This document shows, one piece after another, positions 10,042-19,893 of a stretch of DNA of 64,000 bases. A program made the translations under genes and the position numbers. How positions within the stretch are numbered: the stretch's first letter is position 1; every line of letters starts with the position of its first letter. The notes below the pieces were generated by a model, which did no database searches, was not told where the DNA came from, and saw only the letters and a program-made list of their open reading frames with translations. The stretch comes from an uncultured SAR86 cluster bacterium (lineage in GTDB: Bacteria; Pseudomonadota; Gammaproteobacteria; Magnimaribacterales; AG-339-G14), in the NCBI GenBank assembly GCA_902563105.1, contig CACEVU010000002.1, positions 1 to 64,000 of the forward strand, in the 5' to 3' direction.

Positions 10042-12781
10042 TTTCTAAACACCTGGTACAGATATGAGAATCCAAAAATTCCTTCAAATTACCAGTATGA
10101 TGCCAACAACGGTCGCATTTATCTTTTTTCGAAGGATAAACCTCAATTGAGAAATTAGTTTCGTTATCTTCACTGCTTATTTCAAGAGTCGCTGCAGAAA
10201 CAATTAAAAGAAATTTTAATTCATCTATGCAAGGACTTAATCGAAAGAAGGTTTCTGAATTACAAAATATTTTAACTTCTGCGTCTAATGAAGAACCTAT
10301 AACGCCATTGTTTCTTTTTTCCTCCAAAAGTTTATTAGCTTCAATTTTTATCTCGTTCAGAATATTCCAAGCTTCTTCGTCTAAAGTGAGGTCAAGCTCA
10401 CTTTTGAAAGAGGCAAAATTTTCCAGAAAGATAGATTTTTTGTCTTTATTTAGTTCTCTAAATGCTTCTTCTGCGGTAAAACTTAAAATAGGAGCTATCC
10501 ATAAAAGAAGTCTTTCAAGAATTTGTTTAATTGTAATTTGTGCTGAAACTCTCGCTGATCCGTCTTTTTTTGAGGTATAGAGCCTGTCTTTGATGATATC
10601 TAGATAAAAACTACCAAGTTCGTTACTACAAAAATTTAATATTTTTTGATACACCAAGTGGATCTCATAATTTGAATAATCTTCAATAATTTCAGCTTCA
10701 AGCTTTTCAGCTCTTTTAAGAATCCATAGGTCTATTTCAACTCTATCTTCATGAGTATTTAATTCATTTGGTGAATTAAAATCGTATAAATTTGATAACA
10801 AAAATCTTATGGTATTTCTAATTCTTCTATAAGAGTCAGAAGTCCGATCAAGAATTTCGTCAGAAAAATAGATCTCGTTTCTAAAATCAGAGGATGCAAC
10901 CCAAGCTCTGAGAATGTCAGCGCCTTTTTTGTTCCATACAGATTGAGGGGAGACCGTATTACCTAAAGACTTAGATTGCTTTTTTCCCTCGCCATCAACT
11001 ACAAAACCATGAGTAAGCACAGATCTGAAAGGAGCTTCGTTATTTATTGCCATGCCTGTTAAGAGGGAGGATTGAAACCAACCTCTATGTTGGTCAGAAC
11101 CTTCTAAATATAAATCTGCAGGATAAGATAAATTTCCCCTGTTTTCTAAAACACAATGATGAGTTACTCCAGAATCGAACCAAACATCAAGGATGTCTGT
11201 CGACTTTTCGTAGAGTTCGAAGTCTGCAATTAAAGATTCAGCTTTAAAATCATACCAAGCCTGTATGCCTACCTTTTCAACTTCTTTGGCAACTTTTTCA
11301 ATTATTTCTAAAGTATTGGGATGAAGCTCACCAGTTTCTTTCCTAGTAAATAGGGGCAAAGGCACACCCCATGATCTTTGTCTTGAAATACACCAGTCAG
11401 GTCTACCATGCATCATTCCTTCGATTCTTGATTTTCCCCATTCTGGAAGCCAATTAATTTCATTAATTTTTTCTTCTGCTTTTTGTAAAAGATCATTATT
11501 TTCCATAGAAATAAACCATTGCGGCGTTGCTCTAAAAAAGACAGGAATTTTATGACGCCAACAGTTTGGGTAACTATGTCTGTAAGTGCTCTTGCTCATC
11601 AAAAGAGATTTTTCGGATAGAATCTCTATCACTTTATTATTAGCATCTTCAAGATTTAATCCGCCTACAAATTCTTGGCTATCGTAAAATTCCCCTTTTT
11701 CGTCTACAGGACTAGAAAAATCTAAATCTTCACCTAAACACGCATGATAATCATCCATACCATGAGCTGGAGCCGTATGAACTAAACCTGATCCCATTTC
11801 CTCAGTAACGTGTGAGCCTGGAATAAAAACTGAATCTCTACCCAAAAAGGGATGCGAAGCCGAAAGACCAACTAATTCCTTTCCAGATTTAGCACCTAAG
11901 ACTTCATGATTGCTAATGCCTATTCTTTCAAAAGTTTTGTCCCTTAAAGTTTTTGCTATTAAGACAGATATTTTTTTATTTTCGTGCGAAATATTTATCA
12001 ATTCATATTCAAATGTTGGATTGATGCAAATTGCTTGATTGCTAGGGATTGTCCATGGAGTGGTTGTCCAAGATATAGCGTATGTTGGATAGGAAATATC
12101 TATCGAAAAAAGTTTTTCCACTCTTTTTTTATCTAAAGGAAAAAGAAAATCAATAGCTTTTGATTCTTTGTCGTAATACTCAATTTCGGCCTCTGCTAAC
12201 GCAGACTTGCACTCTGGACACCAGTGTACTGGTTTCTCCCCTCTCACTAGATGATCTTCTGCAATTATTTTTCCTAAAGCCCTCATGGTATTTGCTTCGA
12301 AATCGAATGACATAGTCTTATAAGGATTTTTCCAATCGGCTTGAACTCCAAGCCTTTTGAAATCGTTTCTTTGAATTGCAATTTGTTGATTGGCATATTC
12401 TCTGCATTCTTCTCTGAATTTATCTGCTTGGACCTCGACATTAACTTTTCCAATTTTCTTTTCCACATTCAATTCGATTGGAAGACCGTGACAATCCCAA
12501 CCAGGGATATAAGGAGAATTAAATCCTTGAAGTTGTTTAAATTTTATTATGATGTCTTTGAGAACCTTATTATTTGTAGTTCCCAAGTGAATTGGTCCAT
12601 TTGCGTAAGGTGGGCCATCGTGGAGCAAAAAATTTGGTCCATCACTGTTTTTATCCTGTAATAATTGGTATAAATTTATTTCTTCCCAATATTTAATTAT
12701 CTCTGGTTCTTTTTGAGCCAAGTTTGCTTTCATGGAAAAGCCTGTGTTAGGAAGATTTAATGTATCTTTAATTTTTTTCAT
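10004..12781 (-). CDS. ileS: Isoleucyl-tRNA synthetase
   Basis: IleRS charges tRNA-Ile and edits mis-activated valine. The 925-residue protein is full length. The class I signatures are clear: PPYANGPIHLG (HIGH) and KKQSKSLGN (KMSKS). The WTTTPWTIPSN segment marks the editing domain. A C-terminal zinc finger is present (CDRCWHHTG and CTRCLENV), as in bacterial-type IleRS. It sits in the standard ribF-ileS-lspA-ispH order, overlapping both ribF (14 nt) and lspA (38 nt). The peptidyl-prolyl isomerase gene fkpB, often found between lspA and ispH, is absent. Confidence 0.99.
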   Translation of the reverse strand: MKKIKDTLNLPNTGFSMKANLAQKEPEIIKYWEEINLYQLLQDKNSDGPNFLLHDGPPYANGPIHLGTTNNKVLKDIIIKFKQLQGFNSPYIPGWDCHGLPIELNVEKKIGKVNVEVQADKFREECREYANQQIAIQRNDFKRLGVQADWKNPYKTMSFDFEANTMRALGKIIAEDHLVRGEKPVHWCPECKSALAEAEIEYYDKESKAIDFLFPLDKKRVEKLFSIDISYPTYAISWTTTPWTIPSNQAICINPTFEYELINISHENKKISVLIAKTLRDKTFERIGISNHEVLGAKSGKELVGLSASHPFLGRDSVFIPGSHVTEEMGSGLVHTAPAHGMDDYHACLGEDLDFSSPVDEKGEFYDSQEFVGGLNLEDANNKVIEILSEKSLLMSKSTYRHSYPNCWRHKIPVFFRATPQWFISMENNDLLQKAEEKINEINWLPEWGKSRIEGMMHGRPDWCISRQRSWGVPLPLFTRKETGELHPNTLEIIEKVAKEVEKVGIQAWYDFKAESLIADFELYEKSTDILDVWFDSGVTHHCVLENRGNLSYPADLYLEGSDQHRGWFQSSLLTGMAINNEAPFRSVLTHGFVVDGEGKKQSKSLGNTVSPQSVWNKKGADILRAWVASSDFRNEIYFSDEILDRTSDSYRRIRNTIRFLLSNLYDFNSPNELNTHEDRVEIDLWILKRAEKLEAEIIEDYSNYEIHLVYQKILNFCSNELGSFYLDIIKDRLYTSKKDGSARVSAQITIKQILERLLLWIAPILSFTAEEAFRELNKDKKSIFLENFASFKSELDLTLDEEAWNILNEIKIEANKLLEEKRNNGVIGSSLDAEVKIFCNSETFFRLSPCIDELKFLLIVSAATLEISSEDNETNFSIEVYPSKKDKCDRCWHHTGNLKEFLDSHICTRCLENVEGEGEKRKFF

Positions 12782-13724
12782 TTAATAATTGTTCTTGAGC
12801 AGTCTTTACGTCTTTAGCAATTTGTGTCTTAAGTTCTTCCAAACCATCAAATTTTTTTTCGTCTCTTATTTTTTTTACAAATTGTACTTTTAGACGTTTT
12901 CCATAGATGTCTTCTTTGAAATCGAAAATATTTACTTCCAGCACTGGAGAAGTTCCCCCTACTGTTGGTCTAATCCCAATATTAGCAATACCATTTAATT
13001 CTGACATATCTAACCTGATCTTTACAGAAAAGACGCCTTTTATAGGAAGATTGTTTTTTGGCAGCCAAATATTAGCTGTTGGAAAACCAATTGTTCTTCC
13101 TAATCTGTTGCCCGGGACTACTTTTCCTTCAAAAGAATAAGGTCTTCCAAGTAAATCTTTTGTCATTTCAAAATCACCTTTAGAAAGAGTCTCTCTTATC
13201 CAGCTACTACTCACTCTCCTCTTTTCAATAGAAAAAGTGGGTAACTTTGAGAGATTGATACCTTTACTGTCACTCCATTTTTGGAGCAAAGTATAGTCTC
13301 CTTTTCTATCTTGGCCGAATCTAAAGTCGTCTCCGATCAACAAGTGACTAATATTAAGTGAATCTAGTACCTCTTTAATAAATACCTCAGGAACCATTGT
13401 TTGTAGAGATATATTAAATTTCAAGAAAAAAGCATAATCGACGCTTTCATTTTCCAACCTTTTGAATTTATCTCTCCAGGGTGAAATTCTTGTTGGTTGT
13501 TCAGTAATATCTTTATTAAAAGAAAAAAATTCTTTTGCATGAGGTTCGGTAAAAATTACCATCGTTTTTGAATTAGAAGATAACGCAACATCTTTCATTT
13601 TATGAATAATTTTTTTGTGGCCTAAATGAAGTCCATCGAAATTACCTATTGTTACAACGAGTTTTTCTTTCTCAAATCTTTCATTGAAAAGCGATAGATT
13701 TTTTAATCCTCTTATTAAATACAT
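12768..13724 (-). CDS. ribF: Bifunctional riboflavin kinase / FAD synthetase
   Basis: RibF phosphorylates riboflavin to FMN and adenylylates FMN to FAD. The N-terminal nucleotidyltransferase part holds VTIGNFDGLHLGHKKII, LLIGDDFRFGQDRKG and SSSWIRETLSKGD. The C-terminal kinase part holds GNRLGRTIGFPTANI and GIANIGIRPTVGG. At 318 residues it is normal length. It starts one base after the murJ stop codon and overlaps ileS. SdhA and several other enzymes encoded here use FAD. Confidence 0.97.
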   Translation of the reverse strand: MYLIRGLKNLSLFNERFEKEKLVVTIGNFDGLHLGHKKIIHKMKDVALSSNSKTMVIFTEPHAKEFFSFNKDITEQPTRISPWRDKFKRLENESVDYAFFLKFNISLQTMVPEVFIKEVLDSLNISHLLIGDDFRFGQDRKGDYTLLQKWSDSKGINLSKLPTFSIEKRRVSSSWIRETLSKGDFEMTKDLLGRPYSFEGKVVPGNRLGRTIGFPTANIWLPKNNLPIKGVFSVKIRLDMSELNGIANIGIRPTVGGTSPVLEVNIFDFKEDIYGKRLKVQFVKKIRDEKKFDGLEELKTQIAKDVKTAQEQLLNEKN

Positions 13725-15281
13725 TTAATTTTTAAAGAAATTTATTCTCAATCCTAAAACAAACATTAAACCGAAGTAAATAATTGACCCTATACCAATA
13801 TTCAGAAATAGATAAATTAATTGCATTTTCAAGTTTGTATCTGCCCAATTAGGATAAATTGATTGAAATGAAATTAAGGCCACTAATAAGCATAAAGAAC
13901 TAAAAAGAATTTTTATCAGAAATAAAATAGATTTATTTTCTAAAATTAAAATAGATCGTCTAATAAGGAAGATCAATAAGACAAAAAAACTTATTATTGC
14001 AGCAATTACACTTCCCATTGCAAGCCCAACATGGCCAAGTCCAAGTTGAAATGCAAAAAACCAATTCAAAATAACGTTAATTATTAAAGATGCCAAAGCC
14101 ACATACATAGGGGTTTTTGGATCCTGTTTTGCGAAAAACCCTACGTTAAGAATTTTTATTGCCATAAATGCAACAAGACCAAAACAGAATGCTTTGAGAC
14201 TATAACTAGTTTTTATAGCGTCCAAAGGTATGAATTCTCCCCTTAAAAAAAGAATATTTATAATCTCGAAGCTTAAAAAGTAGAGCCCAACGGATGATGG
14301 GATGCCAACAAGAAAAACAAATTTTAATGCCCAATTGAAATTTTTGTTAAATTCAGTAGAGTTTTTTTCTGCAGTCGCGTTTGATAAATTTGGTAAAATT
14401 ACCGTTGCCGCGGCAATCGCAAAAATTCCTAAGGGCAATTGAATTAACCGATCTGAAAGATAGAGCCAAGTTGGACTCCCTGTTTCTAAAAGTGAAGCAA
14501 AGATAGTGTCGACTAAAATATTTATTTGAATGATTCCTCCGCTTAATATCCCAGGAACTAACAAGATAAAAACTTTTTTTAATCCGGGATGATTAAAATC
14601 AATTTTAAGTTTTGGTATAAGTTTCAATTTAACTATCGGAATTAAACTCATGAAAATTTGAATGATTCCGGCGAAGAAAACTCCCCAAGCGATGGCCAAT
14701 ACAGGAAGGTCAAAATAATCAGTTAGAAATAATGCTCCAAAAATGATGCTTAAATTAAATGCTATAGGTGTTGCTGCGGGAATAGAAAACTGGTTGAAAG
14801 TATTCAATACGGAGCTAAAAAAAGCCACAAGTGATACAAAAAATAAGTAAGGAAATGTAATTCTTAAAATATCAATTGCTAAATATTTTTTTTCAACATC
14901 AAAATAAAAACCTGGAGCAAATACAAAAACTACAAGCGGAGCGAAAATCATAAAGATAATACAAATAGACAAAACTATTGAAGATATTGCGGTAAATGAA
15001 AGATTTAAAAGCTTTTTTAGTTCTTCACTTGATTGATTCGTTTTGTAGTCTGTAAAGATTGGAATAAAGGCTTGACTAAAAGCACCCTCAGCAAACAACC
15101 TTCTAAATAAATTTGGGATTTTCAACATTACAACAAAAACGTCATGTGCAATTCCAGCGCCTAAGATATAAGTTGTAGCAATATCTCGAAAAACTCCAAA
15201 AATTCTTGAGACAAACGTCCAAAAAGAAACTAGAAAAGTTTTACCTGAAATTTTAGTCTTATGACTTGGTGAAGAATCCAA
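13725..15281 (-). CDS. murJ: Lipid II flippase MurJ
   Basis: MurJ moves lipid II across the inner membrane for peptidoglycan synthesis. The 518-residue protein has about 14 membrane segments. The N-terminal SFWTFVSRIFGVFRDI, the RRLFAEGAFSQAFIPIF segment with its charged cavity residues, and GSPTWLYLSDRLIQLPLGIF are typical of the family. It begins the usual murJ-ribF-ileS-lspA-ispH order. The gap to msrB upstream is only 2 nt. Confidence 0.97.
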   Translation of the reverse strand: MDSSPSHKTKISGKTFLVSFWTFVSRIFGVFRDIATTYILGAGIAHDVFVVMLKIPNLFRRLFAEGAFSQAFIPIFTDYKTNQSSEELKKLLNLSFTAISSIVLSICIIFMIFAPLVVFVFAPGFYFDVEKKYLAIDILRITFPYLFFVSLVAFFSSVLNTFNQFSIPAATPIAFNLSIIFGALFLTDYFDLPVLAIAWGVFFAGIIQIFMSLIPIVKLKLIPKLKIDFNHPGLKKVFILLVPGILSGGIIQINILVDTIFASLLETGSPTWLYLSDRLIQLPLGIFAIAAATVILPNLSNATAEKNSTEFNKNFNWALKFVFLVGIPSSVGLYFLSFEIINILFLRGEFIPLDAIKTSYSLKAFCFGLVAFMAIKILNVGFFAKQDPKTPMYVALASLIINVILNWFFAFQLGLGHVGLAMGSVIAAIISFFVLLIFLIRRSILILENKSILFLIKILFSSLCLLVALISFQSIYPNWADTNLKMQLIYLFLNIGIGSIIYFGLMFVLGLRINFFKN

Positions 15282-15283
15282 AA

Positions 15284-15676
15284 TTAAGTTTCAGATTTTT
15301 TAAAGGTCATTGCGACGGAATTCATGCAATACCTTTTTCCAGTTGGCAAAGGGCCATCTGGAAAGACATGCCCTAGATGCGCACCACAATTTTTGCAATG
15401 AACTTCAGTTCTTACCATCCCATGGCTACTGTCCGATTTAAAACCTACGGCATCGTTATCTATTGCATCCCAAAAGCTTGGCCATCCAGTGCCAGAATCA
15501 TATTTCGTATCTGATGAAAAAAGATTATTTCCACAACAAATACATGAAAAAACACCTTTTTCCTTTAAATCTAATAAATCTCCTGAAAAAGGAGCCTCTG
15601 TTCCGTGCTCTTGGGTAACTATGTAAGCAGCATCCGAAATTTCTTCTTTGAGGTTTTTTTTATCCATATTAGACAA
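15284..15676 (-). CDS. msrB: Peptide methionine-(R)-S-oxide reductase
   Basis: MsrB reduces the R epimer of methionine sulfoxide in oxidised proteins. The four zinc cysteines are visible as CICCGN and HCKNCGAHLGHVF. The substrate motif DSGTGWPSFW and the catalytic site RYCMNSVAM (Cys in RYCMNS) are present. At 130 residues the length is normal. The start at 15676 overlaps the desaturase stop by 8 nt; an ATG three codons later is equally possible. Confidence 0.97.
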   Translation of the reverse strand: MSNMDKKNLKEEISDAAYIVTQEHGTEAPFSGDLLDLKEKGVFSCICCGNNLFSSDTKYDSGTGWPSFWDAIDNDAVGFKSDSSHGMVRTEVHCKNCGAHLGHVFPDGPLPTGKRYCMNSVAMTFKKSET

Positions 15677-16580
15677 TTACTTTTTTAAAAACATTTAAAT
15701 AGCCTTCCTCAATTTCCAATTCGTCAAAGAAATCTTTTTCTCTGAGCATTTGATGAGCTTTAGGAAGATTGTACCAAGGACAAAACATAAAAAGATGATG
15801 CTCTAAATGATAGTTTACATTCAAAGGTGCAATAAAATATCTTATGATTCCAGGAGATAATGTAGTTCGAGTGTGATTGAAATCATCTTTGCCAGAAGTA
15901 CAAGCATGTTCAGCAATATTTCTCAGTCTATAAAAAAAACTGAATACCGTTAACTTAGGTATCCACCATAAAAGAAGGTAAAGCCAAGGCGAGCCAAAAA
16001 GTGTTAACAAAATTAGAATTATGGCTTGGCAAATAAAAAAACCATAAAGTTTCCCAACAAAATGCTGTAAATGATTTATAAATTTATCCTCTTCCGGGCC
16101 CCAAGCAGAGTAGAGATATCCTGCATATCTCCTCATACCCGCTATGCCAGATAAATCCCTAAAAATTTTTCTTGAAAAGCTAAATTTTGTTACAGGAAAA
16201 GGATCAGTTAAAGTTTTATCAGGATCAGATTCTGTTTCGGTATGCTTATGATGCCTCAAATGGTAACTTCGGTAAGAATGTGTTTCTGTCATCATTGGAT
16301 ATGCACACAGCCACTGAGAAATAAAATCGTTGATTTTTTTATTTTTTGAAATAAGATTATGTGCTCCGTCGTGCATCATTATTACTAAAGCAAATTGTCT
16401 TGTGCCGATAATTAAAGATGAAACTAAAAAAGTAATTATGTTAGGCCAAATTGCAAAAATCAAAAAACCTAAAGCAACTTGACTCCAAATATTAAAAATA
16501 GCTAGATAATTCCTCCAATCTTTAGTTTTTTTAAGTTCAGAGATCTCATGCTCAGATAATAGAGAATTCGGATTTAACAT
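15669..16580 (-). CDS. Membrane fatty acid desaturase
   Basis: This is a membrane-bound di-iron desaturase/hydroxylase. Three histidine boxes are clear: HDGAH, HLRHHKH and HLEHHLF, placed between about four to six membrane segments as in the FADS superfamily. Such enzymes usually put double bonds into acyl lipids; the substrate and position are not known here. The frame opens with TTG at 16595, but the ATG at 16580 (MLNPNSLLSEHEI) is the likelier start. A TATAAT lies only a few bases before that ATG, so a very short leader is possible. It overlaps msrB downstream. Confidence 0.86.
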   Translation of the reverse strand: MLNPNSLLSEHEISELKKTKDWRNYLAIFNIWSQVALGFLIFAIWPNIITFLVSSLIIGTRQFALVIMMHDGAHNLISKNKKINDFISQWLCAYPMMTETHSYRSYHLRHHKHTETESDPDKTLTDPFPVTKFSFSRKIFRDLSGIAGMRRYAGYLYSAWGPEEDKFINHLQHFVGKLYGFFICQAIILILLTLFGSPWLYLLLWWIPKLTVFSFFYRLRNIAEHACTSGKDDFNHTRTTLSPGIIRYFIAPLNVNYHLEHHLFMFCPWYNLPKAHQMLREKDFFDELEIEEGYLNVFKKVIV

Positions 16581-16612
16581 GAAGTTATTATACAAGACAA
16601 TTTAGATGATTC

Positions 16613-17713
16613 TTAAAGTCTAAATCCAATAAGCTCTAATTTAGATTTAGTCTTAAAACTTAAATTTCCAGCCAACTTGTGACTGTTGAAACCTGGTCTT
16701 TTTAAAGAAGTTCTTAAGTCTTGGAAGGAAAAGTTGCTTTGTTTGGTGCCAAAGAATTTTTTAAAAATTAAATCATCTCTTTTCACATCATAGATTTTTA
16801 AAAAAAGAGACGGAGCTATTCCAAAAAAATCTATCTCTTTTTCAATGGATTTATCAACTATAAAGTTAATGTTTTCGAACAGATCCAAAGTTCTTAATTT
16901 CTTATCAAAATAAACATTAAAATCCTTCAAAGCTTTCTCTGTAAAATTATTTTCTGCTCCAATTGTTTTACCAGCAATATGAGGTGTTGCTAAGTATGGC
17001 TTCTGCAATTTTGTAAAATCTATTTCATTTTCATTTGGCCAAACATCAAAAGCAAAATTATCTTTATTTTTCGCAAAATAAAACTCATCTGATAATACTT
17101 CTCCTCGAGAAGTATTAATCAAAAATTGATTATCTTTTAATTGAGAAAAAATATTTTTGTCTAACAAATGATGAGAAGGATATTTACCCTTTTTAGAATA
17201 AGAGCAATGTATTGAAATTACGTCGCAAGCAAGAACCTTTTCAAAAGAAGAAGAATTTTTTGGCTCATAAGGATCAAAAACAAAACTTGGGTAATTGATC
17301 TCATCTAAAATTGATTTTAACTTTTTTCCAATATTTCCATATCCAATGATTCCTATGCTTGATTCGAAAGGTTTTATTTTATTTCCCATCAACAAGTTTG
17401 AAATTACACTTAACGTATATTCGATAACTGCTAATGAGTTACCGCCCTTCCCTGTGGAGAGTTGAATACTCATTTCTTTGAGAAATTCATGATCTATGTG
17501 ATCTTCTCCTGATGTCAAAGAAGCAATAAACTTTACTTTAGTATTTTCTAGTAGAGCATTATTTATTCTTGTAACTGATCTTAAAAACAGAGCATCAGAG
17601 TTTTTAATATTCTGGTTTGTTATCTCGTTTGCGGGGAGAATGCTTATTTTGTAATCAGTGTTATTACTAAATACTTTATTTAGCTCTTCTAAGTCTTTGT
17701 CTATAACAACATT
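16613..17713 (-). CDS. pdxB: 4-phosphoerythronate dehydrogenase
   Basis: PdxB oxidises 4-phospho-D-erythronate, the second step of the DXP-dependent route to pyridoxal phosphate. The NAD-binding motif GIIGYGNIGKKLKSIL, the INTSRGEVLSDE segment and the catalytic TPHIAGKTIGAE are present. A PdxB-type C-terminal dimerisation region follows (about 285-366). The frame is open from 17755, but the ATG at 17713 (MNVVIDKDLEELN) aligns with family starts and lies 2 nt after the acyltransferase stop. PLP is the cofactor of IscS in this window. Confidence 0.92.
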   Translation of the reverse strand, partial: NVVIDKDLEELNKVFSNNTDYKISILPANEITNQNIKNSDALFLRSVTRINNALLENTKVKFIASLTSGEDHIDHEFLKEMSIQLSTGKGGNSLAVIEYTLSVISNLLMGNKIKPFESSIGIIGYGNIGKKLKSILDEINYPSFVFDPYEPKNSSSFEKVLACDVISIHCSYSKKGKYPSHHLLDKNIFSQLKDNQFLINTSRGEVLSDEFYFAKNKDNFAFDVWPNENEIDFTKLQKPYLATPHIAGKTIGAENNFTEKALKDFNVYFDKKLRTLDLFENINFIVDKSIEKEIDFFGIAPSLFLKIYDVKRDDLIFKKFFGTKQSNFSFQDLRTSLKRPGFNSHKLAGNLSFKTKSKLELIGFRL

Positions 17714-17715
17714 CA

Positions 17716-18456
17716 TTAATTTTTCTTGTTTGGAAGAAATTTGCTTTTTAACCATCCTAAAAAAGAGTTTTCCTTTAAGCTTATTTGGTCAATTTTTAAA
17801 TACAATGCATCTAATTCTTGTGGAGAAGAAAACATATCTTCGCGCGAAATTATTTTTTCATTTTGATCTAACTCTTTGACGATTTTTGCAGGATTTCCAG
17901 CAACAATTACATTTTTAGGCACGTCTTTAACGACTACGGATCCTGCTCCAACAATACTATTTTTACCGATGGTAACTCCTTTATTGACGATTGCACTATC
18001 GCCTATCCAGACATTATCTTCTAAAACGACCTGTGATGACTTGCCTACTGGAAGAGCTCTGTCATAAATTCCATGCCAATCAGAATCTGAAATGTATACT
18101 CCATTTGCAAACATACATGAATCTCCTATCTTTATTGAAGTAGCTGCAGATATCCTGACTCCTGGACTAAATAAACAAAATTTTCCAGCTTGAATTTTTC
18201 CATCATGTTTATCAGCATTCCATGTTGTTAAATGAATGTGAGCATCTGGAGAAGTTATGAAGGTAGCAAAATCTCCAACTGAAATATTTTTTCCGGAAAC
18301 GTGAAGATATTTAACACCTAAAATAAGAGGACTGATTCCTAAGCTGTCAAATTGGGGTGCAATTATTTTGTTTATATATTGTTGATCAAACCACCAATGA
18401 ATTCTTTTAAGCCAATATGGTCTATTATCTTTTCTAATTTTAGTCTCCCGATATTT
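17716..18456 (-). CDS. Hexapeptide-repeat acyltransferase, 5' end broken or non-standard
   Basis: This is a left-handed beta-helix (LbetaH) acyltransferase. Hexapeptide repeats run through the coding region, for example IGDSCMFANGVYISDSDWHG, VWIGDSAIVNKGVTIGKNSIVG and VIVAGNPAKIV. The acyl donor and acceptor are unknown. The first ATG in the frame is at 18114, but that starts in the middle of the beta-helix. Readable sequence of the same protein extends without a stop to 18456 (RETKIRKDNRPYWLKRIHWW and HVSGKNISVGDF). Directly upstream the frame reads ATG ATG TAA (18465-18457). A single change, AAA to TAA at codon 3, would explain this. So the gene is either recently inactivated, uses a rare start such as ATT or ATA, or the base is an error. 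Confidence 0.7.
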   Translation of the reverse strand, partial: KYRETKIRKDNRPYWLKRIHWWFDQQYINKIIAPQFDSLGISPLILGVKYLHVSGKNISVGDFATFITSPDAHIHLTTWNADKHDGKIQAGKFCLFSPGVRISAATSIKIGDSCMFANGVYISDSDWHGIYDRALPVGKSSQVVLEDNVWIGDSAIVNKGVTIGKNSIVGAGSVVVKDVPKNVIVAGNPAKIVKELDQNEKIISREDMFSSPQELDALYLKIDQISLKENSFLGWLKSKFLPNKKN

Positions 18457-18483
18457 TTACATCATGTATGATACAGCGATTCT

Positions 18484-19893
18484 ATGAAAGAAACTCTTGG
18501 CACTCCAACTTACGATGCAGATTTGGCTAAAAGATCACCGGCAGAGGAATTTCGAGAATATTTTAAATTAGCAATTCCAATGCTGCTGACTCAAATAGCG
18601 GCGCACGCAACAGGAATAATTTCTGCCTTGATGACAGGAAATTACAATACTGTTGACCAAGCTGCTGTAGCTATTGGAAATATGCTTTTTTGGCCAGCAT
18701 ATTTCGGCATAGCTGGAGTCTTGTTCATTGTTACTTCTTTTGTAGCGCAGTTTTATGGAGCAAAAAAAAATGAATTAATTGGCCCTCTGGTGAAGCAATC
18801 TTACTGGCTTGCTGTACCTTTAATTCTGTTATTTATAGTCTATATCTTAAATGCAGATAAGCTTCTTTTTTATTTAGGAACTCCTGCCGATGTAAAGATT
18901 ATTACAGAAGATTATCTTTTCGGACTAATGGTAGGTGCTCCAGCAATGTTTCTTTTCCAACCGTTAAGATCTATGTGTGAAGGTATGAAAAAACCTCTAC
19001 CCATAACATACATAAATATAGTGATGGTTTTAATTAACGCATCAGTAAATTATATTTTAATTTTTGGAAAATTTGGATTTCCTGAACTTGGAGGAAAAGG
19101 TTGCGGTATAGCTTTTCTGGTTTCTTCCTGGTCATCTTTATTTATCATTTTGAGTTATATTTATTTCTCTAAATATTTTCAAGATATTAAATTTTTTAGT
19201 GATTTTGAACTTCCTAATAGAAAGCAAATAACAGAAATAATGAAGTTGGGAATACCAATTGGCGGAACTTTATTTATTGAAATCGCGGTATTCAGTGGTG
19301 CGGGACTTATTCTCAGCAGTTTAGGTGAAAACGTAATTTCAGCTCATGCTATTGCGATGCAAGTCACAACTCTTACTTTTATGCTGCCTCTTTCAATTGG
19401 CTTGGCAGCAAACGTAAGAGTTGGAAATCTCGTTGGCTCTAATTCATTCGACAAAGCAAGATATTCTGCATTTTTTGCTATGTTTTTTGCATTATTTTTA
19501 GCAATAATTAATACATTTATTCTCATTGAATTCGGTTATTTTTTTGCAAGTTTTTTTAATCCAGATTCCAGTATTGTTTCTTTAGCTTCATCTTTATTGG
19601 TTATTGCTGCAATCTTTCAAATTGCTGATGGATTAAACTTTTCTGGTGTTGGAGCCTTAAGGGGTTACAAGGACACTCAAATATTATTTCTCTTTATGTT
19701 CATTGCATACTGGTTAATTGGGATGCCAATTGGATATAGCCTATCTATGACAGATCTTTTTTTTGATCCAATGGGTGCACAAGGAATGTGGATAGGGCTG
19801 ACGGTTGGACTATTTTTTTCAGCTGCTTTTGTTATTGCCAGAGTAAATTATACTACTGGGAGAGGTAGAAATAGATTTGTCTTAAATTCTTGA
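18484..19893 (+). CDS. MATE-family multidrug/Na+ antiporter
   Basis: This is a 469-residue inner-membrane exporter of the MATE (NorM/DinF) superfamily, which expels cationic compounds in exchange for Na+ or H+. About 12 membrane segments are visible in two similar halves. LAIPMLLTQIAAHATGIISALMTG and PLRSMCEGMKKP match the first half; GIPIGGTLFIEIAVFSGAG starts the second, with NVRVGNLVGS conserved. The substrate is unknown. The start lies only 18 nt from the divergent ATGATG of the acyltransferase, with no Shine-Dalgarno sequence. TATGAT at 18467-18472 could be a -10 box, giving a nearly leaderless mRNA. It is the first gene of a four-gene plus-strand block. Confidence 0.9.
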   Translation: MKETLGTPTYDADLAKRSPAEEFREYFKLAIPMLLTQIAAHATGIISALMTGNYNTVDQAAVAIGNMLFWPAYFGIAGVLFIVTSFVAQFYGAKKNELIGPLVKQSYWLAVPLILLFIVYILNADKLLFYLGTPADVKIITEDYLFGLMVGAPAMFLFQPLRSMCEGMKKPLPITYINIVMVLINASVNYILIFGKFGFPELGGKGCGIAFLVSSWSSLFIILSYIYFSKYFQDIKFFSDFELPNRKQITEIMKLGIPIGGTLFIEIAVFSGAGLILSSLGENVISAHAIAMQVTTLTFMLPLSIGLAANVRVGNLVGSNSFDKARYSAFFAMFFALFLAIINTFILIEFGYFFASFFNPDSSIVSLASSLLVIAAIFQIADGLNFSGVGALRGYKDTQILFLFMFIAYWLIGMPIGYSLSMTDLFFDPMGAQGMWIGLTVGLFFSAAFVIARVNYTTGRGRNRFVLNS

